Of a stretch of 64,000 bases of DNA, positions 1 through 12,842 are shown piece after piece; position 1 is the stretch's first letter; each line of letters opens with the position of its first letter. This DNA comes from Mercenaria mercenaria (taxonomy: Eukaryota; Mollusca; Bivalvia; Venerida; Veneridae), in the NCBI RefSeq assembly GCF_021730395.1, contig NC_069377.1, forward strand, positions 40,936,501 to 41,000,500, given 5' to 3'. A program made the translations under genes and the position numbers. Under the pieces are notes generated by a model, which was not told the origin of the DNA, searched no databases, and was given only the letters and a program-made list of their open reading frames with translations.

Positions 1-3000
1 GTCTTAGACCCAAGAGGACATGGTGATACATAATATGGCTGTATATATAACACAACTCTACACATAAAATTTGACAAATAAAAACTACTCTATATTATAT
101 CATATTATGCCATTAATATCCATGACAAGGCAATATAATAAACAATCTCTGACAATGACACTTGCTATTGACATTGACTTGTGGTAATGAAATTTCATAC
201 AAATACTCATAGTTTACATTTCGAGTTATGGGGTAAATATTACTTATGATTACCTGTATATCAAAACGAATTAAGATGCACTTACAGTTATATATAAATA
301 GAACTTTGACAATGAAAATGGCTGACAATAGCTGCAGACAATGTGTCAGGATACTGGTTATATGACCCAGGGAAGTGCCTACGCCTTTAGTATCTTCAAC
401 AATGGTTTGGGTCCAATCGCTAAGGTGACTATGTCTTAGACTAGCTGACAAACGATATAGAATGTCCTTTGTTAAAACGTAAAGCTGGTGAGACCAAATA
501 TCTCATATATAGAATTTTCCTCTGGCCACCTTGCCTAAATGATTCGTGTACCAATGATTCGTAAATGATTTCTTATTATGAGCTAGACAATTTCAGGGAT
601 CAGGCAAATCACTTAATGTTTCAAACTAACAATTTTCAATTAGCCCAAACTCCTACAGGCTGGAGACTCTATACTAGACTGGTATTTTTGTTGAAGTTCC
701 CGTCAGACAATGTCTTTGAATCAACAACATACGAGTCCTATCGCATAGATGCTCGGCCTCTGTCCTCTCAACTCTATATGACTGCCCTGACTCCTGGATG
801 CTCAGTGCCCATATGCTATCATAGTACATTCTGAAACAAAATGAAATACTACAGCGGTTACTAACAGGTTTTCTGATAAATGAAAGAATATGAAACCGCT
901 TAGTGACATGTTTTCGCCGAAAGTTTTTACAATATCGATATTATTTGCAGTAAATTCCAACAGAGCAGTAGCCTTTTTGAACAACTAATGTTTTCGATTG
1001 CTTTCTTGACAGAAAACAAACAGGCTTTTCCCTAAAAGGATCAGTGTAACTTCTAGGGTTTGTTTATTTTCAGTCACATTTGACTGTACTGCTAGCAACA
1101 ACAATCGTTTCGTATCTGATTTTAGCGCGACACATTGTGTTACTTACCGCGGCTCTTTCCAAGATGTAACGTTAGTCTATGTGAGAGGAATCACGGTCAT
1201 CATGTTAAATGTGTTCTCGGATAGTAGAAAAGATTATTGTATGAGCGCTAGAACACATTTAACCACCGTACATATCATGCAAACGTGCTGCTGGGGATTA
1301 CTGTCGTTGTGATCAGACATTTTGATACATCATACAGGTATTAAAACAAGAATACAGAGAAGAGTTCCCACGAGAGAAAAAAATTCACACACTCAGAAAA
1401 ATTCGAGGAATAGTCCACATGTAGAATTATATAACAGTATACAAATGTACTATTATTATACATTTTTAAAGGGTCGTGTGTTAAGGTCCCGGCGAGGTGA
1501 TGGTGTTTTAATTTGTTTAATAGATATTGTTTTCAATTATATATTTTTATTATTATTAGATATCAACGGGTTTCTATATTTGATATAAATTTAAAGACGA
1601 TGCAGCATGTTTGATGAAGACATTTTTAATATTTCTAGTACACAGTTAATACACGATAATTGTTCATATATTCAGATAAGAAATTTGGGCATAGTATATC
1701 TTTAATGTTGTATAAATGACGTTCTTTTATTCATAATAACATAACGCGAGATAAGTATGTATATATGTACGATTTAAACCATAAAAATCTCACTTTTAAC
1801 TTCAAAAAACAGACAATTCCGATCAATCATTTGAAGATGATGACAGATTCAATTTTAAAAATGGCCGCCATTTTGATGACGTCGTAACTCGGCCCAGTCG
1901 CAGAATTCAGACTAGCGACATTGCTTAGAATGAACTTAGCGACATTGCTTAGAATGAACTTCAGACATCATGGAACAGATTGGTTTATGTCGCCATTAAT
2001 CTTTTATCCTATCGCACGGGGCCCAAATCATGGTTCTTAGTAAACAATATACCACGATTTGGAATGTCGGTAACACTAAGAAATTTAGAGCAAAGTGTCA
2101 AGGTTTTCAGAACAATATATATTTTATTTGCCACCACCAGTAGGTTATAATTTCAAGAATTGATACGTTTGTTTACTATATAACTAATTTTTATAATACA
2201 AAGTTATTAAGCCTTAAATAAGTGATTACCACTTTTGTACAGGTTATGTAAATAACAAAGTAATCCTAATGCCTTTTCCTTAAATGTCACAGATTTCATG
2301 ACGAATAATTTTGCTATGTCTTGACTTGTGTTATAAAATTTGAGGCCCGAACATGAGTTAAAATTGACCATTGAATTGACGAATTGCAATAGGTTTTATT
2401 TTAGATCGAGCATATTCAAAACACAATCTTCCCACTTAACTCTTTTCACATTCAAGGAAAAAAGAAAAAGTTAAAACTTTGCGTTATCATCACATTCATT
2501 AAGTACAAAATTGTATGGACAAGACTTTGTTTTGTTTAAAGTATATTAGACACATTTTTTTCAAGGTGCTACATTCTAAAATCTGTCACATGTGATGAAA
2601 ATTTTGAAATTATTGCATGCGTTCAACATTCAGCAAACCTAAATTGTGCGCTACGTTTTCTACATCCATGGGTACATATACAGCACGTTATATGTGTATA
2701 TATGTATGTTAAATATATATACTAGTACATGAAATATCCAATTTTTATTAATATATTTTATCTATTTTATAGCGACAAGACACAACAACTTCAACATTGT
2801 TGGCCTAGTGACACTTGACTACGTTACTGTTATAAAATTCCTTAAGAACATCTTGATTGCTATATATTCAAAAACAAAGAATTCTCACTTTAACTTATCA
2901 TAGTTACAGTGCTTATAAGATGGAGTGGGTGTAGCCATAAAAGTATATTAAATTCACAATATCATAAAAAATGGCAATTAAAGTCATTGTTCACTGAGTA

Positions 3001-3589
3001 GAGAAACAATAGGGTTCTTTGAGTATTTCTGAAGCTGAACATCATTTATTTCCAAATGTTAAAGCCAGTTATAGACGTGTTTGCAGATGTTGCTGAATTA
3101 ATTTTGTAATATTTCATCAACTGCTTCCGATATTCTCTTGTTAAAGCAGACATAAAGATGTAAAGGCTCGAGGGGATAATAAATTGAAGAGGATATGGAT
3201 GTGTTCTTGATAAAAACTACTTTTCCATAGACAGGTATATCTTTTCTTACCGAATGGACTCTAATTACAGTTTTAGAATTAGCATGAGTTCAGTTTTCAT
3301 CTTAACAATTCACTTTTCGGCTTTGTCGTTTCTGAAGAAGTCGTTACACTGCTGACAATCCAGTTCGCAACTCGTATTAAATCAACCGTTTGAGACAGTT
3401 TGAAGACGAAGGTACAAATCGCCGACGTTCAGAATATTCTTTGCAGCTATACTCTTTAAAAATATTTAAAACAAGTTCGTTTCAATGTTAACACGAACAG
3501 GACGACAAAAGATATATCGCATCAATTTTAAAGCCGTTTCAGTTGAACATTAATAGTATGAATGTAAATTTGGTATTTTATCATACTGC
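1..3589. other. Intergenic stretch, no gene recognised
   Basis: This is AT-rich DNA. The open frames in it are short and have no recognisable motif, and I saw no convincing splice-flanked coding exon. The only clear local structure is a 24-bp direct duplication at 1913-1960 (unit beginning TAGCGACATTGC). Confidence 0.5.
1913..1960. repeat. 24-bp unit in two tandem copies
   Basis: The unit TAGCGACATTGCTTAGAATG plus four bases occurs twice in direct succession with no difference. It is probably a small slippage or repair duplication. Confidence 0.8.
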
Positions 3590-4262
3590 AAGACTACAGA
3601 CACCCAGGGCCGGTTCAAGATTTTTTAAGGGATCATATGTTCAGACGAACACGCACTCGTCATGGCCCGTAGCGCCGAGTGAGTGTAGATACAGGACGGG
3701 GCTACCCATTACCAAAAGAGGAGTCTCCCCAGGTTAATATAGAAATAATAAATACAAGTATGAAATTCAGTTTGGGTCTAATTGTTAGTACCCAGATAGC
3801 ATTAATCTGGACACAGGAAGAGACCGCGGCAAAAAGCGGCAAAAAACGACCTCATTATTATTGGTTGAAATTCCAATGCTGCTCAACCTTTGGGGGATAG
3901 GGGTATGAAGGTAAGGGAGAGGGTACCTCCTCCCATCCCTATACAAACCTGTGTAAGGTGCAATGTCAGGACATTTTAGAAATATAAGTATGAAATAAAG
4001 GCTTATGGGGCACTGTTCGTGTATAAGCTTTAATTATATAGGTCACTGGAAAGGGAAGGGGCACTGGTCCCCGGGCCACCTACATCCGGGCCAAGATACC
4101 CATGCCAGAACAAGCAAACAGGGGAACATAGTAGGACACAGCTTGTGATCGGTTAGTGGCTAAAACACCACTGGGGAGTTTTAAACCGGTTGAATGTGCG
4201 TTAAACCTTACTCTTATTCCCAACATGTTCCAAATTATCTACCTTACCTTACATACACAATG

Positions 4263-4614
4263 AAGCGCCTCGGTAGCCTAGAGGTAAAACGTCCGCTTCG
4301 AGTGCGGGAGGTCGTGGGTTCGATCCCTGGCCGCGTCACACCGAAGACGTAAAAATGGTACTAGTAGCTTCCCCGCTTGGCGCTCAGCATTAAAGGGATA
4401 ATCCTAAGGCTGGTCAGCCTGGTGGCAGTATAATGTGACTGGGTGGGATATCCTGTCACGTGTCTACGGCGTGATATTCCAGTGAGGCAGCACTATAAAA
4501 TTGGGCATTGTGCTCACTGCTGCAAGTTTGTATGACTGAAAAAAGTTGAAAAAGATGTTAAACCCGAACACACACACATACATACATACATACATAGATA
4601 CATACATAGATAGA
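4263..4614 (+). mobile_element. tRNA-derived SINE with target-site duplication
   Basis: The head looks like a tRNA, with an A-box-like TAGCCTAGAGGT, an anticodon-arm-like CCGCTTCGAGTGCGG and a B box GGTTCGATCCC. A tRNA-unrelated body of about 220 bp follows. The tail runs into (CA)n and (CATA)n repeats. The 13-bp sequence TACATACACAATG flanks both ends (4250-4262 and 4615-4627), which is a typical LINE-mediated target duplication. The layout resembles tRNA-derived SINEs known from bivalves, but the exact family cannot be assigned by eye. Confidence 0.85.
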
Positions 4615-4625
4615 TACATACACAA
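4569..4625. repeat. CA / CATA microsatellite (SINE tail)
   Basis: An irregular run of CA and CATACATA/CATAGATA units forms the 3' tail of the SINE and leads into its target duplication. Confidence 0.85.
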
Positions 4626-4627
4626 TG

Positions 4628-6828
4628 GTAACAGCTGGCATGATATATTAAACACAACAAATGTTAGTATGCATAAAGAAACATATAAACAGTCATGCAC
4701 CTTATAATTATGCAGAAGGCATGCATAGCAACAAGAGAAACACAATTAATTTACAATCCATAAATTCGGTACTGTTACGTAGTATTTTCATCGAAAAAGA
4801 GATCAGTTGACAATAATGTTTCCCCATGTTTTTAGTTTTTATTCTTCTATAACTTTATCTAATCCTTAAATGGTTCACTGTTTCATGTGACAATTTTTGT
4901 TCCCCTAGAGAATTCATGAAGAACCTCTTTACATTGTTTTGAACGATGTGAGATTTATTCTAAAGAGGCAATAAAAGCTGTATCAAATAAAACTTGACAT
5001 TGATTAAGGAGGTCTTGTTAATAATGTTGCATCGCATCGTATTCATCCCAAGGTACGTCTCCATCGCACAATTCAGGTCAAATAATATACATGTTTCGTC
5101 GGACTCATCTGTTTTCGTCTCTGTATCTTTGTTCAGACAATTGTAAAATACTTCTACCATATAGATCTTATATACTTCATCGCCAATAAAAAAATACACA
5201 TTTACAAAGTAAAATATACGTACTTCTACAGCTAACTGTTATTCAATTTCTCAAGAATGTCAATAAAATTTTTGCGATATGTTAAAAAAATGAATATTAA
5301 AGTATCCTCAAAGAAAATTCCAATTTTAAGTCTAAGATATTTTTTAACTTTTCATAAAACTCTTAGGGGTCTAATTAACTGTGGAACTAAGTATAGTTAA
5401 CCCTTCAAAGAAATGATATTGAGATTTCAAAAATATTAAATAACGAAATGATATCTGTCTGTATAACAAACTTTTTTTAGTCTCATTTTCTCACTGTGAC
5501 GTCTCACTCACTGTCAATATTTTTGCAAAACTCTATCTTTTATTGACTCCGCGCGTGTTAGTGACAGTAAAACGGAATTAAAAGACAGATAGATAGTTTT
5601 TTGTCACTGTAAGGCTGTAGAGACATGAACACAGACGCTACAATCTTCGTATGGGAAATGACAGAAACTATTCTTGCTACGAAATGGCACATGCCACTAG
5701 ATAGCCCTTATATCCTAGACGCATTCAGGTATCAAAAGCTAAATGGGATAGCCCCTATGTCCTAGATGCATGCAGATACCAAAATTTAAACAGGATAACT
5801 TCTCTATCCTAGACGCATTCAGGTATCAAAAGCTAAATGGGATAACCCCTTTGTCCTAGACGCATGCAGATACCAAAATTAAAACAGGATAACTTCTCTA
5901 TCCTAGACGCATTTAGGAACTATAATCAATCATAATCGAAGGAACAATACATTTGTATACAGCCAATTAATGAATCTGATCACCTATTGTACCGTTACCA
6001 TACCATTGTTGACATGGTCATAGAAGCAATATAGTAGGTGGATACAGGACCATTTTATGGGATGTACTAATGTATTGGCGCTATAAGTTCTGATAGTCTT
6101 TGTTACGTCTCTTCGTTACTTCAGGCGCCATTTGTCTTTATGGAAGTTCGTCAGACGAACCCTTAGATACTCTTCTTAAACAGAAAAGTAGGTACTAACT
6201 CAGATGAATCGAAACATGGCTCATCTTTATGTAGATAATTGGACGATAGTATGGAAAATACTGAAGATGTCCTACCTATTTTACCTCACGTCCGATCAAG
6301 TTGTCCAAGCCAAAAAAGCATTTGTATATTCCGTGCGTCAATATATCTGGAACTTATTTTCATTTTTTTTTTCAAGCAATTTTTTCTAAAGAAATAATCT
6401 TTTCATAGGACGAAATGCTTTATGAAATTACGCCGACTTTAAAATATGGCGGCGACCATACCGCAATAAAATAGAGTCCAGTTCAAAATCAAGATAATGT
6501 TATAAATTACTCTTGTAACCACTCTTCCAGTATTATTCAGAGTGTACTGATATACTGTCATTTTAATGTTTATTTAGTTTACAATATCTGCTGAAAATAA
6601 CACCTGAATATCCCAACTAATAAAAGGTGTTTAGTTTTTTGGTGAAGTGCGTCTATTGAAAATCCGTAAATTTGATAAGGCCACTTTGTGGCTCTGTGAT
6701 GAAAGAAGTATTCAAAACAATTTAAAATGCAACATGTTGTATGAATGTCCATTGAATAGTTATTTTATCATGAAAGTTTCAGGTAAAAAGTTTAAACCAT
6801 TTTTAAAAAGATAATGGAAATTGTGTTC
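4628..6828. other. Intergenic stretch with a short tandem repeat
   Basis: No gene recognised. The only clear structure is the 94-bp tandem repeat at 5712-5918. The remainder is AT-rich with short random frames. Confidence 0.5.
5712..5918. repeat. 94-bp tandem repeat, about 2.2 copies
   Basis: The start GACGCATTCAGGTATC recurs at 5718 and 5812, and a variant starts at 5906, so the period is 94 bp. Each unit also contains a diverged half-unit (CCTAGA.GCATGCAGATACC), which suggests an older duplication of about 47 bp inside it. Confidence 0.8.
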
Positions 6829-6833
6829 CTGGC

Positions 6834-7047
6834 TGTAGTAAATTAATAGTTTTACACCTTAACATTTAGTGGTTCTTAACCTGAGTAAGATGACAACGAT
6901 ATTGTGTTATATTCTAATATGTGTACTAGTATTCGGAACTCTTTGTCTTTATCGTTGGTAAAAGGTCGATAGAAAATTCCGCCAAATAAATGTGTAAATC
7001 TTGAGAATTTCTCTGCTTATTGTGTTCCCAGAGGTGCATTTACAAAA
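6834..7047 (+). repeat. 5' LTR of element 1
   Basis: This 214-bp terminal repeat begins TGTAGTAAATTA and ends GCATTTACAAAA. It appears identical to the copy at 11564-11777. The PBS lies one base after it. Confidence 0.95.
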
Positions 7048-7078
7048 GTGGCGACGAGTATAAACATTTGTAATCATC

Positions 7079-7900
7079 ATGCCTTTGTTTGGGAAGATAA
7101 GTGAATTCCAGGATGGCCAAGAAAGCTTTCTAAACTATGAGGAACGGTTGGTACAGTTCTTCGAAGCCAACGAAGTGCCCGATGAGAAACTGGTCCCTGT
7201 TTTTCTGTCCGTGATAGGATCGACAGCGTATGGGGTCCTCAAGAACTTGGTTGCTCCTGCACTCCCCAAGGATAAATCTTATGCAGACTTGGTCAAACTG
7301 TTGAAAAATCATTATAACCCCAAGCCGCTCACAATTTCAGAAAGGTTCAAGTTTAATAAACGCAATCAAAAAGAGGGGGAAACAGTATCTGAATATGTAG
7401 TCGAGTTGAAACGATTATCTACACATTGTGATTTTGGAACATTTTTAAATGACGCATTGAGAGATAGGTTTGTCTGCGGTCCACGGTCAGAAACAATTCA
7501 AAAGAAACTGTTAGCCGAGGAGGAGTTATCATTTGATCAGGCCATTAAGATAAGTACCGCTATGGAAATGGCTGAGAAAGACACTGTGTCCTTTGGTGGT
7601 ATGGCAGCGGCAGCTGTTAATAAAGTGAAAATTAAGTCGCGTCCTGTTTCAACACCGTCTGAGCCTAAACCTGTAAAAACTCCGATGAAGAAAAATGGGT
7701 GTTATCGTTGTGGTGGGAATCACCGTTCAGATTCTTGCATGCACAAGAAAAGTAAATGCTATAATTGTGGTAAAATTGGTCACTTAGCAAACAATTGTAG
7801 GAACCGGCAGTTTGCGAAGAACACTAACTTTGTCGAAGAATCAAGTGATGAAGAGCTTACTTTGTTTGTTTATTCTAATTCAGAAAGCAAATCAAATCAT
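7079..7900 (+). CDS. Gag region of Ty3/gypsy element 1
   Basis: The capsid-like region begins MPLFGKISEFQDGQ and includes the conserved stretch around residues 90-140 (FKFNKRNQKEGETVSEYV). Two zinc knuckles follow at about residues 208-240 (CYRCGG..H....C and CYNCGKIGHLANNC), and these would bind element RNA. The end given is an approximate domain boundary. This is a fossil part of the mobile element and not a host gene. Confidence 0.9.
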
Positions 7901-10900
7901 CCGTTTAAGGTGAATTTTATGCTTGATAATGAAGATGTGTTATTCGAACTAGACACGGGTAGTTCAAGAACTCTAATCAATGAACATACTTACCGCGCAC
8001 AACTAGGTGGTAATAAACTTCGTCCAACTAACATTAAGCTGAAAAGTTATTCAGGTCAGAGCATAGACACTTTAGGTGAAATTACTGTATCAAGTGAAGG
8101 GAAATTACTGACCGCTGTTGTTGTCAAAGGAAATAGGCCAAATTTGCTAGGTCGTGATTGGCTGAAACAAATAAAACTTGACTGGAAAACAATCTTTGCT
8201 AGTGTTAACAAAGTAGATAGCTCTGATCCGGTAGAAACTATGAAACAAAAATTCTCAGAAGTATTTGTGAAAAATGACAAACCGATTTTAGGTTTCAAAG
8301 CAACTATTCATTTGAAAGAAAATAGCAAACCATGGTTTCATAAAGCCAGACCGGTACCCTATGCATTAAAAGACAAGGTGACTGAGGAATTGAAAATTCT
8401 TGAAAAAGATGGTGTAATTGAACGTGTCGATAATAGTTCTTGGGCAAGTCCGCTGGTTGTCGTGCCAAAGGCGGACAAGAAAAGTTTACGACTATGTGGG
8501 GACTATAAAGTGTCGGTAAATCGTGAAATTAGCGAAGATCAGTATCCGCTACCGAACGTTGACGATATGTTCGCGACCCTTGCTGGGGGTAAAAAGTTTA
8601 CTAAGCTGGATCTTACGCAGGCCTATGCACAGCTAGAACTTGATGAGAACTCCAAGGATCTACTTACAATCAATACACACTTGGGATTGTATAAGTATAA
8701 TCGGTTAGCCTATGGAGTGAGTTCAGCACCTGCGATATTTCAGTCAGTGATGGACACTGTACTGGCGGGTCTTTCTGGAGTGGTGTGCCGTATAGACGAT
8801 ATACTTATTACAGCTCCATCCGATGACGTGCATCTACAGCGACTCGAGGAGGTGTTGCGACGCCTTCCTACACACAACATCAAGTTGAATGCCAACAAAT
8901 GCGTGTTTATGGCAAAGAATGTAGTGTTCATGGGACATCTTGTAGATGAAGAAGGTATTCATCCTACTGACGACAAGGTAGAGGCTGTCATGAAAGCGCC
9001 AGTGCCTACCGATGTTGGAACCCTGAAATCTTACCTGGGACTCCTGAATTACTACGGTTCATTTATTCCGAATTTGTCAACAATGCTTCATCCGTTACAT
9101 CAACTGTTACGTAAAGGAGCAAAGTGGGAGTGGTCGGCTGAGTGCCAAGAAGCTTTTGACCGCTCTAAGGACGAACTCTCAGGTCGGGGGTACTCATTCA
9201 CTATGATGAACAGAAACCTGTGATTTTAGCTTGCGATGCTTCGGCATACGGAGTGGGGGCAGTTATCTCCCATGTTATGGAAGATGGAACAGAGAAACCG
9301 ATTGCTTATGCTTCTCGGACACTTGCTCCAGCCGAAAGGAACTATTCTCAGGTAGAGAAGGAGGCGCTAGGAATCGTTTTTGGAGTAAAAAAATTTCACA
9401 AATATCTCTATGGGCGCAAGTTTTCTCTACTTACCGATCATACCGCGTTGACAACAATTTTCGGTCCTACCAGGGGGATACCTACCTTAGCCGCGTCACG
9501 TTTGCAGCGATGGGCTATACTCCTATCGGGTTACCAATATGACATAAAATATCGGAAATCGTCTGCGCATGGCAATTGTGATGGGTTGTCACGGTTACCT
9601 GTAACCAGTAGCGAGGTTGAAAGTACAGATGACTTAGTATCTTTCATTGAGGAACTTCCGGTTGAGGCAAGAGTGATTGCTGACGCAACTCGAAAATGTC
9701 CAATTCTGAGTAAGGTCATTGACTTTGTATTAAGTGGGTGGCCAAAACATAACGACGATCCCAAAATACGACCATATTTTAGCAAACGGTTTGAACTTGG
9801 TGTTGACCGTGGTGTGCTACTATGGGGTCTACGTGTTATAATTCCAGAGACTCTGCGGAATACTATTCTTTCAGAACTTCATGATCAACATCTTGGAGTA
9901 AACAGAATGAAATCGCTGGCTCGCGGTTATGTCTGGTGGCCTAACTTGGACTCTGAACTTGAACACCTTGCTGCCACCTGTGGAACCTGTCAGTCGTTGA
10001 AAGCACTTCCTGCAGAAGCACCGCTGCATCCATGGGTTCGCGCTTCACGCCCTATGGAACGAATTCATATTGACTTTGCAGACTTTAAGAACCATTCATT
10101 TTTGATACTAATAGATAACTACAGCAAGTGGTTGGAGGTTATACCAATGAAAAGTACCACCAGTGAAAACACTATAGACAAACTAAGATCTATTTTTAGT
10201 TACACGGGGTTACCTGAACAACTGGTTTCTGATAATGGCCCACAGTTTAGATCAGTTACATTCAAGGACTTTGTAAAAACGACAGGCATTAGACACACTC
10301 TTACTCCGCCCTATCATCCATCGTCAAATGGGCAGGCAGAAAGGGCCGTGCAAGTAGTTAAAAACGCGTTGAAAGCCAGAATTAAAGATAATGCGAAAAG
10401 TGTAAAGTCAGTGAGCTTAACACATCTCCTTGCTGATTTCCTGCTGAAATATAGAATTACACCACATACTACCACCGGTATCGCTCCATGTGAACTGTTC
10501 ATGAATCGTCAGTTACGCACGAGATTGAGTTTAGTGAAACCATCTAAGGACAGCAAAGTGAAGGACAGTCAAATGAAAATGAAAGCTGTTCATGACAAGT
10601 CAACTAAAATGCGAACATTTGAAAAGGGCGATCAAGTGGCAGTTAAAAGCACAATTCAAGGGGGAAAATGGGAGTGGCGGCCAGGCGTTATTCATAAGGT
10701 ACTTGGAGCAGTTTCGTATCTGGTGAAATGTAACAACCGAATTCGATACTGTCATATTGATCATTTGGTTACCCGGCATGCAGAGTTGCCATTCAGTGAG
10801 ACTTGTTCTGTGCCATCAAATGACTTAGTGGCTCCGGACGTTCATGATAATCATAAGTCCGTACTTTCCGAATGTTCTATTCCTACGACTGAAACTCCTG

Positions 10901-11199
10901 TGGAAGTCTCCTCTTTACCACCTGGACCAGTATCTCTGCCAGGAGAACCTTCGAACCCACCATCTCCGTCTGTGCCATCTACTGAAAGTACTGATTCTAG
11001 TCCAGTGAATGAAAGACCGAAACGTACAATCAAAACACCAAGGAAATTGAAAGACTATGTGTGGGAAAAAACGCTAGTGCATACACAGTGTAAGGGCCAT
11101 AATAATGCCCGTGGTGCACAACAGAACCTTGGTTCTGTATATCTGTCATTCACAAATTTGGATGTATATAAAACTTATATGCAAAAGATTCAATCATAA
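7900..11199 (+). CDS. Pol region of Ty3/gypsy element 1 (PR-RT-RH-IN)
   Basis: Domain order by eye: aspartic protease around 7.9-8.2 kb ([11 protein letters not shown]), reverse transcriptase around 8.3-9.1 kb ([11 protein letters not shown], then an IDDILI catalytic strand), RNase H around 9.2-9.6 kb ([21 protein letters not shown]), integrase zinc region around 9.9 kb (H..HLG...C..CQ), integrase core around 10.0-10.4 kb ([13 protein letters not shown]) and a basic, proline-rich tail. The order RT-RH-IN is typical of Ty3/gypsy. It is a mobile-element part, treated as a fossil. Confidence 0.9.
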
Positions 11200-11563
11200 G
11201 TTTAATAGTTTTTATACAAGGAATAGAAACATAATATGGTGTCACCACTGTGCTTAAGGGTCAAAATAACACCCGTGGGACACAACAGAACTCTGGTTCT
11301 GTATTACAAAACATATACTTACAAAATCAGTAAGCTTGAATACGCAAAACTAGATTTCATACTTTGTGTTAATCAATAGTTAGTTCTTACTTTGTTTTCT
11401 AATGTGAACTGTTTTGATCTTGTGGAACTGATTACTGAACTGTGGTTTCAAAGACATATCTAGTCAAGAAGAAACAGTATTAATTTTTAACCAGTATTAT
11501 GCTTTATTTGATTACATGAAAGAATCTTGTAATTTAATGTTTCTACTTTAAAGGGGGGAAGAG

Positions 11564-11777
11564 TGTAGTAAATTAATAGTTTTACACCTTAACATTTAGT
11601 GGTTCTTAACCTGAGTAAGATGACAACGATATTGTGTTATATTCTAATATGTGTACTAGTATTCGGAACTCTTTGTCTTTATCGTTGGTAAAAGGTCGAT
11701 AGAAAATTCCGCCAAATAAATGTGTAAATCTTGAGAATTTCTCTGCTTATTGTGTTCCCAGAGGTGCATTTACAAAA
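11564..11777 (+). repeat. 3' LTR of element 1
   Basis: This 214-bp copy matches 6834-7047. A purine-rich tract (AAAGGGGGGAAGAG, ending at 11563) lies directly upstream and would prime plus-strand synthesis. The target duplication CTGGC follows. Confidence 0.95.
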
Positions 11778-11782
11778 CTGGC

Positions 11783-12068
11783 TGGACACATGTCAGATTA
11801 CCCCACCCACTTTAAGTGTAAATATCTATAAAAGTAAGTCAAAGCTGGTAACAGTAACACTTGATAATGAAACTTAAAACATGATGGTATATTGCCAAAA
11901 AGTATAAATAAAATCAAAAAACATTTTGCGCAGACACATAACTGGGACCCCCACCCCCGCCTTTGATGAAAACTTTAGTACATATCAATATCGGCACACT
12001 TATTAGATCATGTGCACTCTACATATATTGTTTAGCCATTATAACTTGTTCAGATTAAAATATAATAA
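11783..12068. other. Short intergenic spacer
   Basis: Nothing recognisable between the end of LTR element 1 and the next repeat element. Confidence 0.5.
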
Positions 12069-12842
12069 ACAAGAGCTGTCTCCATAGGATGACACATGCC
12101 CCCGATGGCACTTTGAATGAATAGTTATGGCCGATGTTAGAGTTTAGGACCTTTGACCTACGGACCTGGGTCTTGCGCGCGACACGTCGTCTTACTGTGC
12201 CACACATTCATGCGTAGTTATTTTAAAATCCATGCATGAATGACAAAGATATAGACCGGACATGCCCATCATTGCACTATCATGAAATATGACCCTTAAC
12301 GTCTAAGTGCTTGACTTTTGAACTACGGACCTGGATCGTGCGCGCGACTCGTCGTCTTACTCTGGTACACATTCATGCCCAATAATTTTAAAATCCATGC
12401 ATGAATGACAAAGATATGGACCGGACACGCCCATCAATGCACTATCATGAAATATGACCTTTAACGTCTAAGTGTGACCTTGACATTTGAGCTACAGACC
12501 TGGGTCTTGCGCGCGACACGTCGTCTTACTGTGCCACACATTTATGCGTAGTTACTTGAAAATCCATCCATGGATGACAAAGATATGGACCGGACACGCC
12601 CATCAATGCACTATCATGAAAAATGACCTTTAACGTCTAAGTGTGACCTTGACCTTTGAGCTACGGACCTGGGTCTTGCGCGCGACACGTCGTCTTACTG
12701 TGGTACACATTCATGCCAAGTTATTTGAAAATCCATCCATCGATGACAAAGATATGGACCGGACACGAAAATTGCGGACAGATCGACAGACCGACAGACG
12801 GACAGACGGTTCAAAAACTATATGCCTCCCTTCGGGGGCATA
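12069..12842. mobile_element. Non-autonomous element with internal ~170-bp tandem repeats
   Basis: The left end carries AACAAGAGCTGTC...ATGCCCCCGATGG and the right end carries CCTCCCTTCGGGGGCATAA, so the termini are partly complementary through the CCCCCG/CGGGGG cores. Between them about four copies of a ~170-bp unit repeat (key words GACCTTGACC, CTGGGTCTTGCGCGCGACAC, AAAATCCATCCATGGATGAC). Its run of GACAGACGGACAGACGG before the end recurs in related elements here. The design is like the tandem-repeat-containing MITE, pearl or Helentron-derived (HINE) elements described in bivalves. The exact class is inferred. Confidence 0.7.

Larger units (their letters stand above)
6834..11777 (+). mobile_element. 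Ty3/gypsy LTR retrotransposon 1 (young-looking)
   Basis: LTR element of the Ty3/gypsy (Metaviridae) order, with a K02A2.6/Mag-like domain style. The parts in order are a 214-bp LTR, a PBS beginning TGGCGACGAG at 7049, gag with two CCHC knuckles, an aspartic protease (DTGS), reverse transcriptase, RNase H, integrase (HHCC then DDE), a purine tract before 11564 and a 214-bp LTR. The host sequence CTGGC is duplicated at both ends (6829-6833 and 11778-11782). The two LTRs look identical over their whole length, so the insertion is recent. No envelope region is seen. It is nearly whole, with about one break in the pol region. Confidence 0.95.

Noticed and set aside
113-451. 112-residue minus-strand open frame at the left edge
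   Set aside because: No recognisable domain and AT-driven composition in its second half. A donor-like GTAAT is present, but no partner exon could be found.
565-834. 89-residue plus-strand open frame
   Set aside because: No motif, no splice or promoter context, and composition like the surrounding intergenic DNA.
3600-4130. Possible hAT remnant beginning CAGGGCCGGTTC
   Set aside because: No matching inverted end or target duplication could be found to the right.
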